DNA from: Candidatus Eisenbacteria bacterium
GTDB taxonomy: Bacteria; Orphanbacterota; Orphanbacteria; Orphanbacterales; Orphanbacteraceae
Direction of reading: 5' to 3'
Length of the DNA stretch: 59,474 bases
Assembly: GCA_016867715.1 (NCBI GenBank)
Contig: VGIW01000008.1
Coordinates: 1-59,474, forward strand
Shown: positions 26,320 to 34,648 of the stretch, one piece after another
Position numbering within the stretch: position 1 is the first letter of the stretch
Layout of the letters: the number at the start of each line of letters is the position of its first letter
The notes under the pieces: generated by a model
What the model was told of the DNA's origin: nothing
What the model saw: the letters and a program-made list of their open reading frames with translations, nothing else
The model's database searches: none
Translations under genes and position numbers: made by a program

Positions 26320-27777
26320 TCAGCGCTTCTTCGCGCTCGATTTCTTGATCGACCCGTACGCGGCGAGCGTTCGCTCCCGCGCCTCGCGGTGGTCCACGAT
26401 CGGGCGCGGGTACGTCTTCCCGAGCCGCACGCCGGCCGCGCGAAGGACCTCCTCAGGCGCCTTCCAAGGTTCATGGATGAAGCGATAGGGAAGCGCCGAG
26501 ATTTCCCGAACCCAGCGCCGGACGTACGCGCCCTCGGGATCGTAGCGGGCGCCCTGCGCGCTCGGATGAAAGACGCGGAAGTAGGGCGCCGCGTCGGCGC
26601 CGCAGCCCGCGGTCCACTGCCAGCCGAGCGTGTTGTTTGCGAGATCGGCGTCGACGAGCGTGTCCCAGAACCAGCGCGCCCCCTCTTGCCACGGGAGGAG
26701 CAGATCCTTCGTCAAGAAGGACGCGGCCACCATGCGGACCCGGTTGTGCATCCACCCGGTCGTCCAAAGCTCGCGCATGCCGGCATCCACGAATGGATAG
26801 CCGGTGAGGCCGCGCTGCCAAGCGACGAGCTCCTTGCGGCTCCGCCTCCACGGGAAACGGGCGAAGAGGTTCCGAAGCGGCTCCTCCGGCGTGCGCGGAA
26901 AGTGATGGAGAAGATGATAAGCGAACTCGCGCCAAGCAAGCTGGCGGAGAAAAGGGAGCGCGGCTCCGCTTTCACGCGTTCCCCTCTCCGCCGCCTCCTG
27001 CTTCCTCGCCTCGATCCAGATCCGCTTTGGCCCGATCTCCCCGAAGTGGAGGTGGGGGGAAAGGCGCGACGTACCGATCCGATCGGGACGGTCGCGGTCT
27101 TCTTCATACTCGCTGAACGCGTTTCGCAAGAAGCGCTCGAGCGCGCGGCGCGCTCCCTCCTCCCCCGGCGTCCACGCGTCGCGAAGCCCGTCCGCCCAAT
27201 CGACGGAGGGTAGAAGACCGAGATCGGCCACGCGCTTGGATCTCGGTCGGCGCGAAGGAGCGGCGAGCCGCTTCGGCGCCGGATCGGAGAAGTCCGGTTC
27301 CCGCGAGGCGAGGATCTTCCTCCAATAGGGAGTGAAGACTTGATACGGCTTTCCCTCCCCCGTCGCGATCTCCCAAGGCTCGAAGAGAAGAGAAGCGGCG
27401 AACGTCTCGACGAGAAGACCTTCGCGGCGGAGCGCCTGCTCGACCGCGAGGTCCCTTTCGCGCGAAGCCGGTTCGTACGCGCGGTTCCAGACCACCGATC
27501 GCGCGCCGGTCTCCTTCACTAGCACCTTCAGGACGGCGAGCGAACCGCCTTTCCGAACGACGAGCGGCGACCCGAGCCGCGCAAGCGCGCCTTCGAGCGA
27601 GAGGAGAGAGAAATGAAGCCACCAGCGCGCCGCCGCTCCCGGCGCCCACTTCCCTTCTTCCTCCGGAGCCCATACGAAGAGCGGAACAACCTCGCCGCGC
27701 GAGGCTCCCGCCCGAATCGCCGGGTTCTCCGCGATCCGCAAATCCCGCCGAAACCAAACGATCGTGGTGGAACTCAC
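26320..27777 (-). CDS. phrB: deoxyribodipyrimidine photolyase (CPD photolyase/cryptochrome family)
   Basis: 485 residues from a GTG at 27777. This start is chosen because AAGGAGG lies 11 bases upstream and translation opens with the family's usual TTIVWFRRDLR; an ATG 22 codons earlier lacks a ribosome site. It has an N-terminal Rossmann antenna domain and a C-terminal FAD domain with RLSPHLHFGEIGPKRIW, FLRQLAWREFAYHLL, WMHNRVRMVAASFLTKDLL and the Trp-rich WDTLVDADLANNTLGWQW. It repairs cyclobutane pyrimidine dimers using light. The C-terminus is Lys-rich. Probably the first gene of a two-gene unit with the TudS/YbgA-like gene. Divergent from lapA-corA. Confidence 0.95.
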   Translation of the reverse strand: MSSTTIVWFRRDLRIAENPAIRAGASRGEVVPLFVWAPEEEGKWAPGAAARWWLHFSLLSLEGALARLGSPLVVRKGGSLAVLKVLVKETGARSVVWNRAYEPASRERDLAVEQALRREGLLVETFAASLLFEPWEIATGEGKPYQVFTPYWRKILASREPDFSDPAPKRLAAPSRRPRSKRVADLGLLPSVDWADGLRDAWTPGEEGARRALERFLRNAFSEYEEDRDRPDRIGTSRLSPHLHFGEIGPKRIWIEARKQEAAERGTRESGAALPFLRQLAWREFAYHLLHHFPRTPEEPLRNLFARFPWRRSRKELVAWQRGLTGYPFVDAGMRELWTTGWMHNRVRMVAASFLTKDLLLPWQEGARWFWDTLVDADLANNTLGWQWTAGCGADAAPYFRVFHPSAQGARYDPEGAYVRRWVREISALPYRFIHEPWKAPEEVLRAAGVRLGKTYPRPIVDHREARERTLAAYGSIKKSSAKKR

Positions 27778-27897
27778 CTTGGGCGACGCCTCCTTCGAAG
27801 CAGTACCAAACGCCGTATGTTCATGATAACGTATCTTGGGCATTGTGAAACCCGGGACTGCGAAGAAGCTTCCCGGACTCTGGAATGGAGGCCATCG

Positions 27898-28089
27898 ATG
27901 CGCATGGTTCTCGTTGTCGCGCTTCTCATCCTCGCGGCAGTTCTTCTCATTCAAAACACGGGGATCGCCACGATCCATCTCCTCTTCTGGAAGCTCTCGA
28001 TGTCGCAAGCCGTTCTCGCCTTGATCCTCCTTCTCATCGGGTTTCTTGCCGGGCTTCTCGCGTCGAAGCTTCGGGGAAGATTGTTCTGA
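27898..28089 (+). CDS. LapA/DUF1049-family small membrane protein
   Basis: 63 residues with two TM helices (about 3-20 and 38-56) and the DUF1049 pattern of a conserved LIQNTGIATIHLLFW connector. E. coli LapA belongs to this family and works with LapB in lipopolysaccharide control. GGAGG (27887-27891) lies 6 bases before the ATG. The stop overlaps the corA start (TGATG), so the two are translationally coupled. No LapB gene is nearby, so a role in lipopolysaccharide control is only suggested by family. Confidence 0.88.
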   Translation: MRMVLVVALLILAAVLLIQNTGIATIHLLFWKLSMSQAVLALILLLIGFLAGLLASKLRGRLF

Positions 28090-29159
28090 TGTTGGTGCGC
28101 GGGCCATCTACAAGACGACGAAAGGAAGCGGGCCTCCCGCCGGGAACCGTCGAGTTCGCCGGGGAGAGGAGAGCGGAAAAGGTCCGCGTCTCGGTTCTCT
28201 CCTACGACGCGGAAGGGATCGAGGAGAAGGACCTCGAAGCCGCGACTGACTCATATCCCTATTTCGACTCCGGCCGCACGGTTTGGGTCAACGTCTCCGG
28301 TCTTCACGAACCGTCGGTTCTTCGAGCCTTCGGCGATAAGCCGGGTCTTCATCCTCTCGTGCTCGAGGATATCCTTCACACCCGGCAGAGGCCGAAGCTC
28401 GAGCACTACCCCGACCACCTGTTCATCGTACTTCGCATGATCGGCTACGACGAGGAGAACAGGCGGGTCTCAAACGAGCAGGTCAGCCTGGTCCTCGGAG
28501 CGAACTACGTTCTCTCGTTTCAGGAAATGGAGGGGGACGTGTTCGACCGGATCCGCGAGAGGATTCGGCAGGGCAGCGGCCGCATTCGGAAGGCGGGGGC
28601 CGACTACCTCGCCTACGCCCTGCTCGACGCGGTCGTGGACCATTACTTCGTCGCGCTCGAAAAGCTCGGGGACGACATCGAAGAGCTGGAAGATGAGCTG
28701 ACCGAACACCCCACGCCGAACACTCTGACCGTGATCCACACGCTGAAGCGGGAAATGATCGACGTTCGGAAGTCGGTCTTTCCGGTCCGCGAGGTCGTCG
28801 CGGGCCTCATGCGGGCCGAATCAACTCTCGTTCGCAAGGGGACGGAGATCTTTCTCCGCGATGTCTACGACCATACGATCCAGGTGATCGATTCCCTGGA
28901 GTCCTATCGGGACATCCTGTCCGGGCTTCAAGATCTTTATCTTTCGAGTATCGGCAACAAGATGAACGAGGTGATGAAGGTCCTCACGATCGCCGCCACG
29001 ATCTTCGTTCCGCTCACCTTTCTCGCGGGGGTCTACGGCATGAACTTCGAGCACATGCCGGAGCTCTCCTGGAAGTGGTCCTACCCGCTCTTCTGGACGG
29101 CGGCGGTCCTTCTCGCGCTCGGGATGCTCTTCTTCTTTCGAAGAAAGAAGTGGCTCTGA
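28089..29159 (+). CDS. corA: CorA-family magnesium/cobalt transporter
   Basis: 356 residues. A large soluble N-terminal funnel domain includes LHPLVLEDILHTRQRPKLEHY, a family signature, then a long stalk helix and two C-terminal TM segments (about 297-318 and 330-350). The YGMNFEHMPEL loop supplies the GMN selectivity motif. A basic C-terminal tail (RRKKWL) is typical. It forms a pentameric channel for Mg2+, and can pass Co2+ and Ni2+, which is relevant beside a nickel-uptake operon. The ATG at 28089 overlaps the lapA-like stop by one base. Confidence 0.95.
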   Translation: MLVRGPSTRRRKEAGLPPGTVEFAGERRAEKVRVSVLSYDAEGIEEKDLEAATDSYPYFDSGRTVWVNVSGLHEPSVLRAFGDKPGLHPLVLEDILHTRQRPKLEHYPDHLFIVLRMIGYDEENRRVSNEQVSLVLGANYVLSFQEMEGDVFDRIRERIRQGSGRIRKAGADYLAYALLDAVVDHYFVALEKLGDDIEELEDELTEHPTPNTLTVIHTLKREMIDVRKSVFPVREVVAGLMRAESTLVRKGTEIFLRDVYDHTIQVIDSLESYRDILSGLQDLYLSSIGNKMNEVMKVLTIAATIFVPLTFLAGVYGMNFEHMPELSWKWSYPLFWTAAVLLALGMLFFFRRKKWL

Positions 29160-29231
29160 TTAGCTTTGGAAGGCACCCCGGCTCATTATTCGCTCGCCCC
29201 CGAGCCGCCTCCGGCCCAGTGAAAAGACACG

Positions 29232-29288
29232 TTGACCGGCCGGCCGCCTCCCGCTAGAGTAGTATTACGGGTTGCAGATTCGTAATAA
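29232..29288 (+). promoter_or_regulatory. nickel operon promoter overlapped by a NikR-type operator
   Basis: TTGACC (29232-29237), 17-base spacer and TAGAGT (29255-29260) form a good sigma70-type promoter with a start near 29267. GTATTAC (29262-29268) and GTAATAA (29282-29288) form an inverted repeat with a 13-base spacer, matching 6 of 7 positions. NikR operators outside enterobacteria are known to be inverted repeats of this kind (GTGTTAC-type halves, 13-14 base spacing). The palindrome covers the predicted transcription start, so nickel-loaded NikR would block initiation. A nikR gene closes the same operon. GGAGG and the ATG follow at 29291 and 29302. Confidence 0.75.
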
Positions 29289-29301
29289 CAGGAGGCGCCC
29301 G

Positions 29302-30018
29302 ATGGTTGTTGTCGCGGTTTTCTCTGCCTGCCTGGTCTTCCTCCTAGGTGCCCCCGCTCCCGCCGAGGGACATCTCCTCTGGCTGCAGATGGAGGGATCG
29401 GGACTGACGATCTATCACGGCCATCCCCCGGGCCTCGGCCTCGACTCTTCCTCGCCCAAGGAAGTCCCGATCGAGAACGTTCTCCGCGCGTCCTGCTTCG
29501 AGGAGAGCGGGAACGGCGCCGCACTTGATTCGGTGGGCGCCTACCCGATCGATTTCGGCGGCCCTTGCGCCGCAGCCTCGGCGCTCGTCTCCTCCGGCTA
29601 CTGGACGAAGACGCCCTACGGAACGAAGAACGTTCCGAAGAACGAGGCGGAGAGCCCGATCTCGAGCTGGCTCTCCTACGAGAGCGTGAAGCATCTCGCG
29701 ACATGGAGCGATGCGTTCGCCGCGCCGCTCACCGGAGATCTCGAGATCGTTCCACTTCACGATCCCTTTTCGCTCGACGAGGGGGACAAGCTCCGTCTTC
29801 TCGTCACGATCGAGGGGAAGCCGGCGGCGGGAGCCATCGTCGTGTACGACGGGAAACCCCGAGGGGAGACCGACTCCGAGGGGCATGTGAACGTGAAGAT
29901 CCGCCGGTCGGGACTCCAGATGATCCTCGCGAGCCATCGGACGCCGCTTCAATCGGAGAAGGCGGACGAGATCGTGCGCACGGCGGTTCTCTCCTTCGCG
30001 CTCGAGGAGAAGCCGTGA
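29302..30018 (+). CDS. nikK: NikK-like periplasmic protein (DUF4198 family)
   Basis: 238 residues from the ATG with GGAGG six bases upstream. It has a signal peptide (hydrophobic 3-20, cleavage near APAEG), then a His near the mature N-terminus (GHLLWLQ), as is common in DUF4198 proteins. Late in the protein is an Ig-like half (LRLLVTIEGKPAAGAIVVYDG, ETDSEGHVNVKI). In NikMQO-type nickel importers lacking NikN, NikK and NikL are the usual extra components. The gene is first behind the NikR-type operator and overlaps nikL by 4 bases. Assigned by family plus context; the DUF4198 family also accompanies cobalt systems. Confidence 0.82.
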   Translation: MVVVAVFSACLVFLLGAPAPAEGHLLWLQMEGSGLTIYHGHPPGLGLDSSSPKEVPIENVLRASCFEESGNGAALDSVGAYPIDFGGPCAAASALVSSGYWTKTPYGTKNVPKNEAESPISSWLSYESVKHLATWSDAFAAPLTGDLEIVPLHDPFSLDEGDKLRLLVTIEGKPAAGAIVVYDGKPRGETDSEGHVNVKIRRSGLQMILASHRTPLQSEKADEIVRTAVLSFALEEKP

Positions 30019-30446
30019 CCCGCGCCCTCTACTCACTCGTGCTGATCGCGCTAGTCTTCTCCGGCGCGGCGGCGCACGATCTCGACCATACGCTCGGACA
30101 CGGGGAAGCCGTTGTCGTCCGCTTCCACTACGCGGACGGCCCGGTCTTCTCGTACGAAACTTACGAGGTCTACCGCCCCGGCGAGACGACGCCGTTCCAG
30201 GTCGGGCGCACCGACGCGCTTGGAAGGGTCGCGTTCGTTCCGGACGCCGGAGGCGAATGGAGGGTGCGCGCGTTTTCCGAGGACGGACACGGCGCCGACA
30301 TTCGCGTCGACGCAGAGGCTTCCCTCGCCTCGGCCGCCGTCCCGCGCGCGGCATCGGAGCGCGGCGTCCGCGTCCTTCTCGGGATCGCGATCATTCTCGG
30401 AATCTTCGGCGCATGGAGTCTCCATCGATCCAGGAGGAAAGGATGA
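30015..30446 (+). CDS. nikL: NikL-like membrane-anchored component
   Basis: 143 residues, GTG start inside the nikK stop. It has an N-terminal signal (YSLVLIALVFSGAAAHD) and a mature N-terminus rich in His/Asp (HDLDHTLGHGEAV) that could bind metal. An Ig-like region carries GRTDALGRVAFVPDAGGEWRVRAF, then one C-terminal TM helix (about 119-137) and a basic tail. Size, topology and position between NikK and the rest of a nickel ECF-type importer fit NikL. Overlaps the next gene by 4 bases. Confidence 0.75.
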   Translation: MTRALYSLVLIALVFSGAAAHDLDHTLGHGEAVVVRFHYADGPVFSYETYEVYRPGETTPFQVGRTDALGRVAFVPDAGGEWRVRAFSEDGHGADIRVDAEASLASAAVPRAASERGVRVLLGIAIILGIFGAWSLHRSRRKG

Positions 30447-31426
30447 TTCGAAAGGCTCTCTCGGCGATCGTTCTTCTCGCGCTTCCTTTCACCGCCGCCG
30501 CCCATCACGGCGTCGCCTCGCTCGGCGTCGCGGGTCTCGAAGGCCCGGGGGCTCCGATCGAGACGTCGAGCTCCGCCACGTTGCCGCAAGGGAAGTTCCT
30601 CGGCTACATGAAGCTGGATTACCCTCGATTCGAGAAGTACACCGAGGAGAGGGACGATGAGGGGGACTTCAACGCCTTCTGGATGTACGGACTCGGCTAC
30701 GGGGTCACGCCTTCGCTTTCGCTCTATCTCTTCGCGCCGTTCTACACGAAAAAGACCGAGGACAACTCGTTCAACACGTCCGGATTCGCCGATCTCTCCG
30801 CGATGGGTGTTTTCGGTTTCAAGTACGACGGCGGTCTTCGCCTCATCCCGCCGAAGGAGAGCCTCGACGACATGGAGGACTGGCATTTCACGCTCTACGG
30901 CGGGCTCACGCTCCCGACCGGCGACGCGAACATCCGGAACCAGGACGGCGCGATCGATCCCGGCATGTCGCTCGGCTTCGGGAAGCCTTCCTACTCGGGC
31001 GGCTTCACCGCGACCAATCAGTTCCTGAGCCGATGGACTTGGGTCTTCGACGCCTCCTTCATCCGATTTTCCGAGTACAAGTACGACGACGGCCAGCGAG
31101 TGCGTTTCGGCGACGAGGCGCGCGCGAACACCGCGCTCGCGGTGCGCCTTCTCACCGCGGAGAAGAGCGAGCTCCGCATTGACGCGAACCTCGAGGCGAA
31201 CTACCTCAAGCTCGGCCGCGACGAGGCGGAAGGCGTCGGGGAAGAGGCGACCGGCGGCTCGATGCTCCATGCCGTCCCCGGATTTCGTTTGTACATGAAG
31301 AACACGAGCGTCGGTCTCGGCGTGAAGCTCCCCGCTTGGACCGACCTCAACGAAGAAGACGACCAACAGGGCGCGGAAGGGAAAGAGAGTGTCCGCGCCC
31401 TCTTCACGTTCTCCGTTCTTCTGTAG
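30443..31426 (+). CDS. outer-membrane beta-barrel protein in the nickel operon
   Basis: 327 residues, signal peptide (LSAIVLLALPFTAAAHH) with a His pair right at the mature N-terminus. The body is made of alternating amphipathic strands with aromatic girdle residues (FNAFWMYGLGYGVTPSLSLYLFAPFY, MEDWHFTLYGGLTLPTG) and ends in FTFSVLL, a hydrophobic C-terminal strand expected of Bam substrates. AGGAGG precedes the ATG. It resembles the broad MetA-pathway/transporter barrel families. Location inside the NikR-controlled operon suggests a nickel-permeable porin; no TonB box was seen. Confidence 0.78.
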   Translation: MIRKALSAIVLLALPFTAAAHHGVASLGVAGLEGPGAPIETSSSATLPQGKFLGYMKLDYPRFEKYTEERDDEGDFNAFWMYGLGYGVTPSLSLYLFAPFYTKKTEDNSFNTSGFADLSAMGVFGFKYDGGLRLIPPKESLDDMEDWHFTLYGGLTLPTGDANIRNQDGAIDPGMSLGFGKPSYSGGFTATNQFLSRWTWVFDASFIRFSEYKYDDGQRVRFGDEARANTALAVRLLTAEKSELRIDANLEANYLKLGRDEAEGVGEEATGGSMLHAVPGFRLYMKNTSVGLGVKLPAWTDLNEEDDQQGAEGKESVRALFTFSVLL

Positions 31427-31434
31427 GAGACGCC

Positions 31435-32082
31435 GTGCACATACCGGACGGCTTCATCAGCCCGAAGGCTTACGTGCCCGCCTACGTCGCCGCGGCGGGT
31501 CTCTGGTCGTACGCCCTCGGCCGCGTTCGGAGGAATCTCGACGACGAGGCGATTCCGCGCGTCGCGGTCCTCACCGCGTTCAGCTTCGTCCTCATGATGA
31601 TCCTCCTCCCGCTCCCCGGGGGGACGTCCGTTCACGCGGCGGGCATCGGCGTCCTCGCCGTCCTCTTCGGCGTCTGGACCGCCTTTCTTTGCGTCTCCCT
31701 CGTTCTTCTCCTTCAGGCTCTTCTCTTCGGGAGCGGCGGCATCACGTCGCTCCCGGTGAACGCCCTCGCGATGGGCCTCATCGGGGGGACTGCGGCGGCC
31801 GCCTCGTACCGACTCCTTCGCCCGCTGCACGAGCGGGCCGCGCTCTTCGCCGCCGGATGGCTCTCGATCAACTTCGCCGCCCTCGTTCTCGCGATCGCGC
31901 TCGGCGTGCAACCTTCCCTCGCGCGCTCCCCCGATGGAACGCCTCTCTTCTTCCCCTTCGGGCTCTCTGTTACGATTCCCGCCGTGATGATTCCCCACGC
32001 GGTCATCGGCGTGGGCGAGGGGGCGCTTACCGTGATCGTGTGCGGGCTCTTCGCGAAGCTCGCGAAAGAACGTGGCTCATGA
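31435..32082 (+). CDS. nikM: nickel ECF-type importer, substrate-capture subunit (NikM/CbiM family)
   Basis: 215 residues from the GTG at 31435. This start gives the exact N-terminus Met-His-Ile-Pro-Asp-Gly; in this family the free N-terminal Met-His-Ile forms the metal site, so the start is well supported. Several TM helices follow, with the conserved PGGTSVHAAG, GGITSLPVNALAMGLIGG and VMIPHAVIGVGEGALT segments. Nickel rather than cobalt is inferred from NikR in the same operon and from NikK/NikL. It overlaps nikQ by 4 bases. Confidence 0.93.
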   Translation: MHIPDGFISPKAYVPAYVAAAGLWSYALGRVRRNLDDEAIPRVAVLTAFSFVLMMILLPLPGGTSVHAAGIGVLAVLFGVWTAFLCVSLVLLLQALLFGSGGITSLPVNALAMGLIGGTAAAASYRLLRPLHERAALFAAGWLSINFAALVLAIALGVQPSLARSPDGTPLFFPFGLSVTIPAVMIPHAVIGVGEGALTVIVCGLFAKLAKERGS

Positions 32083-32636
32083 GGGACAAGGCGGCGCTCT
32101 TTCTCTATGCCGCCACGGTGTTGTGCGTCACGCTCGTGCACGACATCCGTCTTCTCGCGGCGACGCTAGCGGTCGTTCTTCTCTTCTCGGGGAGGTCCGC
32201 CCCACGCCTCGCCGCGCGGGCGGGACGAGCGATTCTCGTCTTCAACGCGGCCGTTTCCGTCTCCTACGCCGCGCTCGCGCTTCTGCGCGGGACATTCCAG
32301 CCGGAGTTTCTTCTTCGCATGAACCTTCGCGTCTTCCTTCTCACCTATCTCGCGTTCCTCCTCGTCTCCCGGATCAACCCGTTTCGCGCGCTCTCTTTCT
32401 CGCCGGCCCTCCTCCATCTCTTCACGCTGGCCTACGGGCAGATCATCGTCTTTCGAAGACTCTTCGACGACTTCCGGCTCGCCCTCAAGAGCCGCTCCCC
32501 CGCGAGGATCGGAACACGCGATCTCTACCGCAACGCCGGAGCCGCCGGGTCGTTTTTTCTTGAGAAAGCACTTCACAGCTCAACCGAAATCACCGAGGCG
32601 ATGCGTTCCCGGGGGTTCTTCCGTGATCCGCGTTGA
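32079..32636 (+). CDS. nikQ: nickel ECF-type importer, transmembrane T component (NikQ/CbiQ family)
   Basis: 185 residues, shorter than the usual 220-260 but with the family features: several TM helices, then the coupling helices with the motif EITEAMRSRGF (the A-x-x-x-R-G type signature that contacts the ATPase) near the C-terminus. An upstream RINPFRALSFSP segment also fits. It energises NikM using ATP hydrolysis by NikO. The ATG overlaps the nikM stop, and the 3' end overlaps nikO by 14 bases. Confidence 0.88.
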   Translation: MRDKAALFLYAATVLCVTLVHDIRLLAATLAVVLLFSGRSAPRLAARAGRAILVFNAAVSVSYAALALLRGTFQPEFLLRMNLRVFLLTYLAFLLVSRINPFRALSFSPALLHLFTLAYGQIIVFRRLFDDFRLALKSRSPARIGTRDLYRNAGAAGSFFLEKALHSSTEITEAMRSRGFFRDPR

Positions 32637-33399
32637 GGGGGTCGCCCACGCGTACCGCGCCGACCGTCCTGTTCTCGAGGGCGTGACGTTCAAGATCTCG
32701 GGCGGCGAGAAGGTCGTCCTCCTCGGGTGCAACGGAAGCGGAAAGACGACGCTTCTCAGGATCCTCAACGGGCTCCTCTTCCCGGATGCCGGACACTACT
32801 TCTTCCGAGGGAAGAAGGTCGATCGGCGGACTCTGGCCGACGCGGAGTTTCATCGCGATTTCCGGCGGCGCGTCGCGTTTCTCTTCCAGAATCCGGACGC
32901 GATGATCTTCAACCCGACCGTGCGCGACGAGATCGCGTTCGGGCCGAGGCGGCTCGGGCTGGGCGGCGCGGACGATCGCGCCGAAACCTGGGCAAGGAAT
33001 CTCGGGATCGCGCCTCTTCTCGACCGGCCGCCCTTTCAGCTCTCGACCGGCGAGAAACAGAAGGTTTGCCTCGCCGCGCTCCTCGCGCTCGAGCCGGAAG
33101 TCCTTCTTCTCGACGAGCCGACGGGGAGCCTCGACCCGCGAACGACCGGATGGCTCGTCGACTTCCTCCAGGATCTCTCGGTGACCACGGTGACGACCAC
33201 GCACAACCTGAGCCTCGGAGCGGAGCTCGGAGAGCGCGCGCTCGTCCTCTCCGAGAAGCACACGCTTCTCTACGACGGACCGATCGAGGGGATTCTCGGG
33301 GACGAACGAAAGCTCCTCGAGGCGAACTTGGTCCATATTCATCGGCATCGACACGCCGGCGTGGAGCACAGGCATTTTCACGCGCACGATTGGGAGTGA
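32623..33399 (+). CDS. nikO: nickel importer ATPase with a His-rich tail (NikO/CbiO family)
   Basis: 258 residues, GTG start. Walker A is [11 protein letters not shown], the Q-loop is [15 protein letters not shown], the signature is [13 protein letters not shown] (LSTGE instead of LSGGQ, as is common in ECF ATPases), Walker B is [12 protein letters not shown] and the switch His is in TTTHNLSL. The last roughly 22 residues hold eight His ([19 protein letters not shown]), a likely metal-buffering tail not needed for ATPase function. The single ATPase presumably acts as a homodimer. Confidence 0.94.
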   Translation: MIRVEGVAHAYRADRPVLEGVTFKISGGEKVVLLGCNGSGKTTLLRILNGLLFPDAGHYFFRGKKVDRRTLADAEFHRDFRRRVAFLFQNPDAMIFNPTVRDEIAFGPRRLGLGGADDRAETWARNLGIAPLLDRPPFQLSTGEKQKVCLAALLALEPEVLLLDEPTGSLDPRTTGWLVDFLQDLSVTTVTTTHNLSLGAELGERALVLSEKHTLLYDGPIEGILGDERKLLEANLVHIHRHRHAGVEHRHFHAHDWE

Positions 33400-33404
33400 G
33401 AACG

Positions 33405-33827
33405 ATGACGAAGGAGCACGACACCGTCCGCTTCACCGTTTCCCTTCCGGAGGACCTCCTCGCGGAGCTCGACCGGCGCATGGTCGGCCAAGGATACGCG
33501 TCCCGGTCCGAGTTCGTCCGCGATCTCATCCGCGAGCGGATGGTGGCGGAGAAATGGGCGGACCGGCGGCGCGAGGTGGTCGGCGTCCTCACGATCGCGT
33601 ACGATCATCATCAGAGGGATCTTGCGGAGAAGCTCATCGAGATCCAACATCGGAAGTACGTGAACATCCTCTGCGCGACGCACGTCCACCTCGACCACGA
33701 CAACTGCCTCGAGGTGATCATCATCCGGGGCCGGCCGCCGGAGATCGAGAAGCTGAGCATCGAGATCGGAGGGCTTCGCGGCGTCCGCTTCTCCAAGCTG
33801 ACGGGCGCGTCCTCCGTCGAGAAATGA
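33405..33827 (+). CDS. nikR: nickel-responsive repressor NikR
   Basis: 140 residues. N-terminal ribbon-helix-helix domain ([32 protein letters not shown]) followed by the ACT-like nickel domain. The high-affinity nickel ligands are recognisable: His in YDHHQRDL, then [12 protein letters not shown] supplying two His and one Cys, as in E. coli NikR (HVHLNHDDC). It should repress the operon when nickel is plentiful through the palindrome at 29262-29288. Position at the operon end gives autoregulation. Confidence 0.96.
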   Translation: MTKEHDTVRFTVSLPEDLLAELDRRMVGQGYASRSEFVRDLIRERMVAEKWADRRREVVGVLTIAYDHHQRDLAEKLIEIQHRKYVNILCATHVHLDHDNCLEVIIIRGRPPEIEKLSIEIGGLRGVRFSKLTGASSVEK

Positions 33828-33841
33828 TCCAGGAGGGACGA

Positions 33842-34516
33842 ATGCGGGAGAGAAGACGAACGGCGAGCGTTCTTGCCCGGTGCACGGCTGCGCTGGCCCT
33901 CGCGGCGCTCCTTTCGGGGTGTTCGACTCTCGGGCGCTCGCCGAAGAGCACGTTTCCGATCCGAGACGATGGCGACCTCCACACGCTCGCCTCATGGATG
34001 ACCGGCTCGTTCGGAAGTGCCGAACAGGCAGCCGGCGATTCATCCTTCTTCGACGTCCGGCTTCGTATGGAGAGGATCTGGCCGGCGCGCGAGGACGGCT
34101 TCTGGCTCTACGTGGAGCAAGCGCTCGCCGCTCAGGAACACCGCCCGTATCGGCAACGAGTGTATCGCCTGCATCGGCTTTCCGCCGATACGCTCGCGAG
34201 CGAAGTCTACACGCTTCCGAACGAGGAGCGATTCGTCGGCGCGTGGCGCGTTCCGGCCGCCTTCGACGCGCTCGCGCCCGACTCGCTCTCGATCCGCGAG
34301 GGGTGCGCGCTCTACCTGAGGCGCGAGGAACCGACGGTCTTTCGCGGGTCGACGCGAGGAACAGGATGCGTGAGCACGCTTCGCGGCGCGGCATACGCGA
34401 CCTCCGAGGCGACGATCTCACCGGACGGGCTCATCACGTGGGACCGCGGCTTCGATGCGGGCGGCGACCAAGTGTGGGGCTCGACCCGCGGCGGATACGT
34501 GTTCAAGCGTCTCTGA
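33842..34516 (+). CDS. CpeT/CpcT-family lipoprotein
   Basis: 224 residues. AGGAGG lies 5 bases before the ATG at 33842. Lipoprotein signal LALAALLSGCSTLG. The mature part has the CpeT/CpcT pattern: LASWMTGSFGSAEQAAGD, then VRLRMERIWPAREDGFWLYVEQA and YRQRVYRL, with conserved Trp/Arg/Glu. Cyanobacterial members attach bilins to phycobiliproteins; non-photosynthetic bacteria carry homologues of unknown function, so lyase activity is not claimed. It follows nikR closely and could be read through from the nickel operon, but a link to nickel is not evident. Confidence 0.85.
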   Translation: MRERRRTASVLARCTAALALAALLSGCSTLGRSPKSTFPIRDDGDLHTLASWMTGSFGSAEQAAGDSSFFDVRLRMERIWPAREDGFWLYVEQALAAQEHRPYRQRVYRLHRLSADTLASEVYTLPNEERFVGAWRVPAAFDALAPDSLSIREGCALYLRREEPTVFRGSTRGTGCVSTLRGAAYATSEATISPDGLITWDRGFDAGGDQVWGSTRGGYVFKRL

Positions 34517-34648
34517 TCCGGGCCGAATCGCCGGCTTCACTTGTCTCTGCTCCTCGCGGATGGCACCTTGGAGTCGATTTCCTCCTCGGCGCGCAGGCCA
34601 TCGCGCAGGATCGAGGGCGCTCGGTACGTTGAAACAGGAGGATCCGCC

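Noticed and set aside
33842-34516. Phycobilin lyase function for the CpeT-like gene
   Set aside because: The family match is good, but there is no phycobiliprotein or photosynthesis gene here and homologues occur in non-phototrophs.
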